Part shown: positions 63,801 to 64,000 of the stretch, one piece after another | Position numbering within the stretch: position 1 is the first letter of the stretch | Layout: every line of letters starts with the position of its first letter | From: Flavobacteriaceae bacterium | GTDB taxonomy: Bacteria; Bacteroidota; Bacteroidia; Flavobacteriales; Flavobacteriaceae | DNA: 64,000 nt | Direction: 5' to 3' | NCBI GenBank assembly: GCA_028279515.1 | Contig: JANQNQ010000009.1 | Span: forward strand, 1 to 64,000 | Made by a program: the position numbers and the translations under genes | The notes under the pieces: generated by a model | Told to the model about the DNA's origin: nothing | Database searches by the model: none | Seen by the model: only the letters and a program-made list of their open reading frames with translations

Positions 63801-64000
63801 ATGACCCACGAACTCAAATACATCGTTCAACAAGCTGTTCAAAATCAACACAACGGAATCAAAAGTGTGTTGGCCACTGTGGTACACCTTGATGGTTCTT
63901 CGTATCGCAAACCTGGCGTACGCATGTTACTTTCTGAAAACGGTGAGATGACAGGCGCGGTGAGCGGTGGTTGCGTTGAAAAGGAAGTTTGGAGACGTTC
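63801..64000 (+). CDS. xdhC: XdhC-family molybdenum cofactor maturation protein, partial
   Basis: An ATG at 63801 opens a frame running off the right edge after 66 codons. The N-terminus shows the XdhC/CoxI signature: LATVVHLDGSSYRKPGVRML followed by GAVSGGCVEKEVW. These proteins bind and sulfurate the molybdenum cofactor before insertion into xanthine dehydrogenase-type enzymes, which fits its place 62 bp after the molybdopterin subunit gene. The C-terminal Rossmann part lies outside the window. Confidence 0.9.
   Translation, partial: MTHELKYIVQQAVQNQHNGIKSVLATVVHLDGSSYRKPGVRMLLSENGEMTGAVSGGCVEKEVWRR

Overview
The window looks like chromosome of a marine member of the Flavobacteriaceae (Bacteroidota). 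The evidence is a PorP/SprF outer-membrane protein beside an OmpA/PD40 protein and a CHU_C-type type IX secretion (T9SS) sorting domain, a type A T9SS C-terminal domain on a polysaccharide lyase, TAnnTTTG-type -7 promoter elements, and a tmRNA whose tag reads GENNYALAA. No tRNA, rRNA, CRISPR array, transposase or integrase is visible. Bases 1-25,800 look more AT-rich than 25,800-44,000, judged by eye only.

Region A (1-25,769) is the most distinctive part. A minus-strand gene train runs from about 24.2 kb to the left edge: a 48-residue secreted peptide, a subtilisin-like (S8) lipoprotein protease, an exported TPR-CHAT protease with a C-terminal membrane anchor, a small lipoprotein, an 1889-residue RHS/SpvB-type scaffold protein, a PKD/vWA protein that carries what looks like the scaffold's missing C-terminus, a LolA-like protein, and a giant YD/RHS protein (more than 3280 residues) that leaves the window inside its RHS core. 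An ECF sigma factor and a one-pass anti-sigma-like TPR protein are transcribed divergently. The set reads as an envelope-facing proteolytic and signalling module attached to a polymorphic-toxin-like or surface RHS system.

Region B (25,800-39,900) holds a multidomain PL6 (alginate lyase/chondroitinase B-like) enzyme with a triple palindromic operator, a divergent TPR-HTH sensor-regulator, a small coiled-coil ORF preceded by a tandem 20-bp repeat, a 2224-residue beta-helix surface protein built from three repeated modules, and a beta-propeller lipoprotein. Region C (39,900-44,000) has the tmRNA gene, a repeat-rich intergenic stretch, a saccharopine/alanine dehydrogenase-like oxidoreductase, a small membrane protein and an FRG-domain protein. 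The last two share an almost identical promoter-operator arrangement.

Region D (44,102-58,611) is a seven-gene minus-strand operon: a collagen-like, 22-repeat adhesin; two related secreted TSP3 proteins; a T9SS type B protein; PorP/SprF; OmpA/PD40; and a LamG-like protein. Three of these products end in the same short tail (YMRHGKYF...MEFG), a possible sorting or anchoring signal. Region E (59,474 to the right edge) is an AraC regulator followed by a periplasmic molybdenum hydroxylase set: dihaem cytochrome c, 2Fe-2S subunit, Tat-exported molybdopterin subunit, and the XdhC maturation factor, cut by the window edge.
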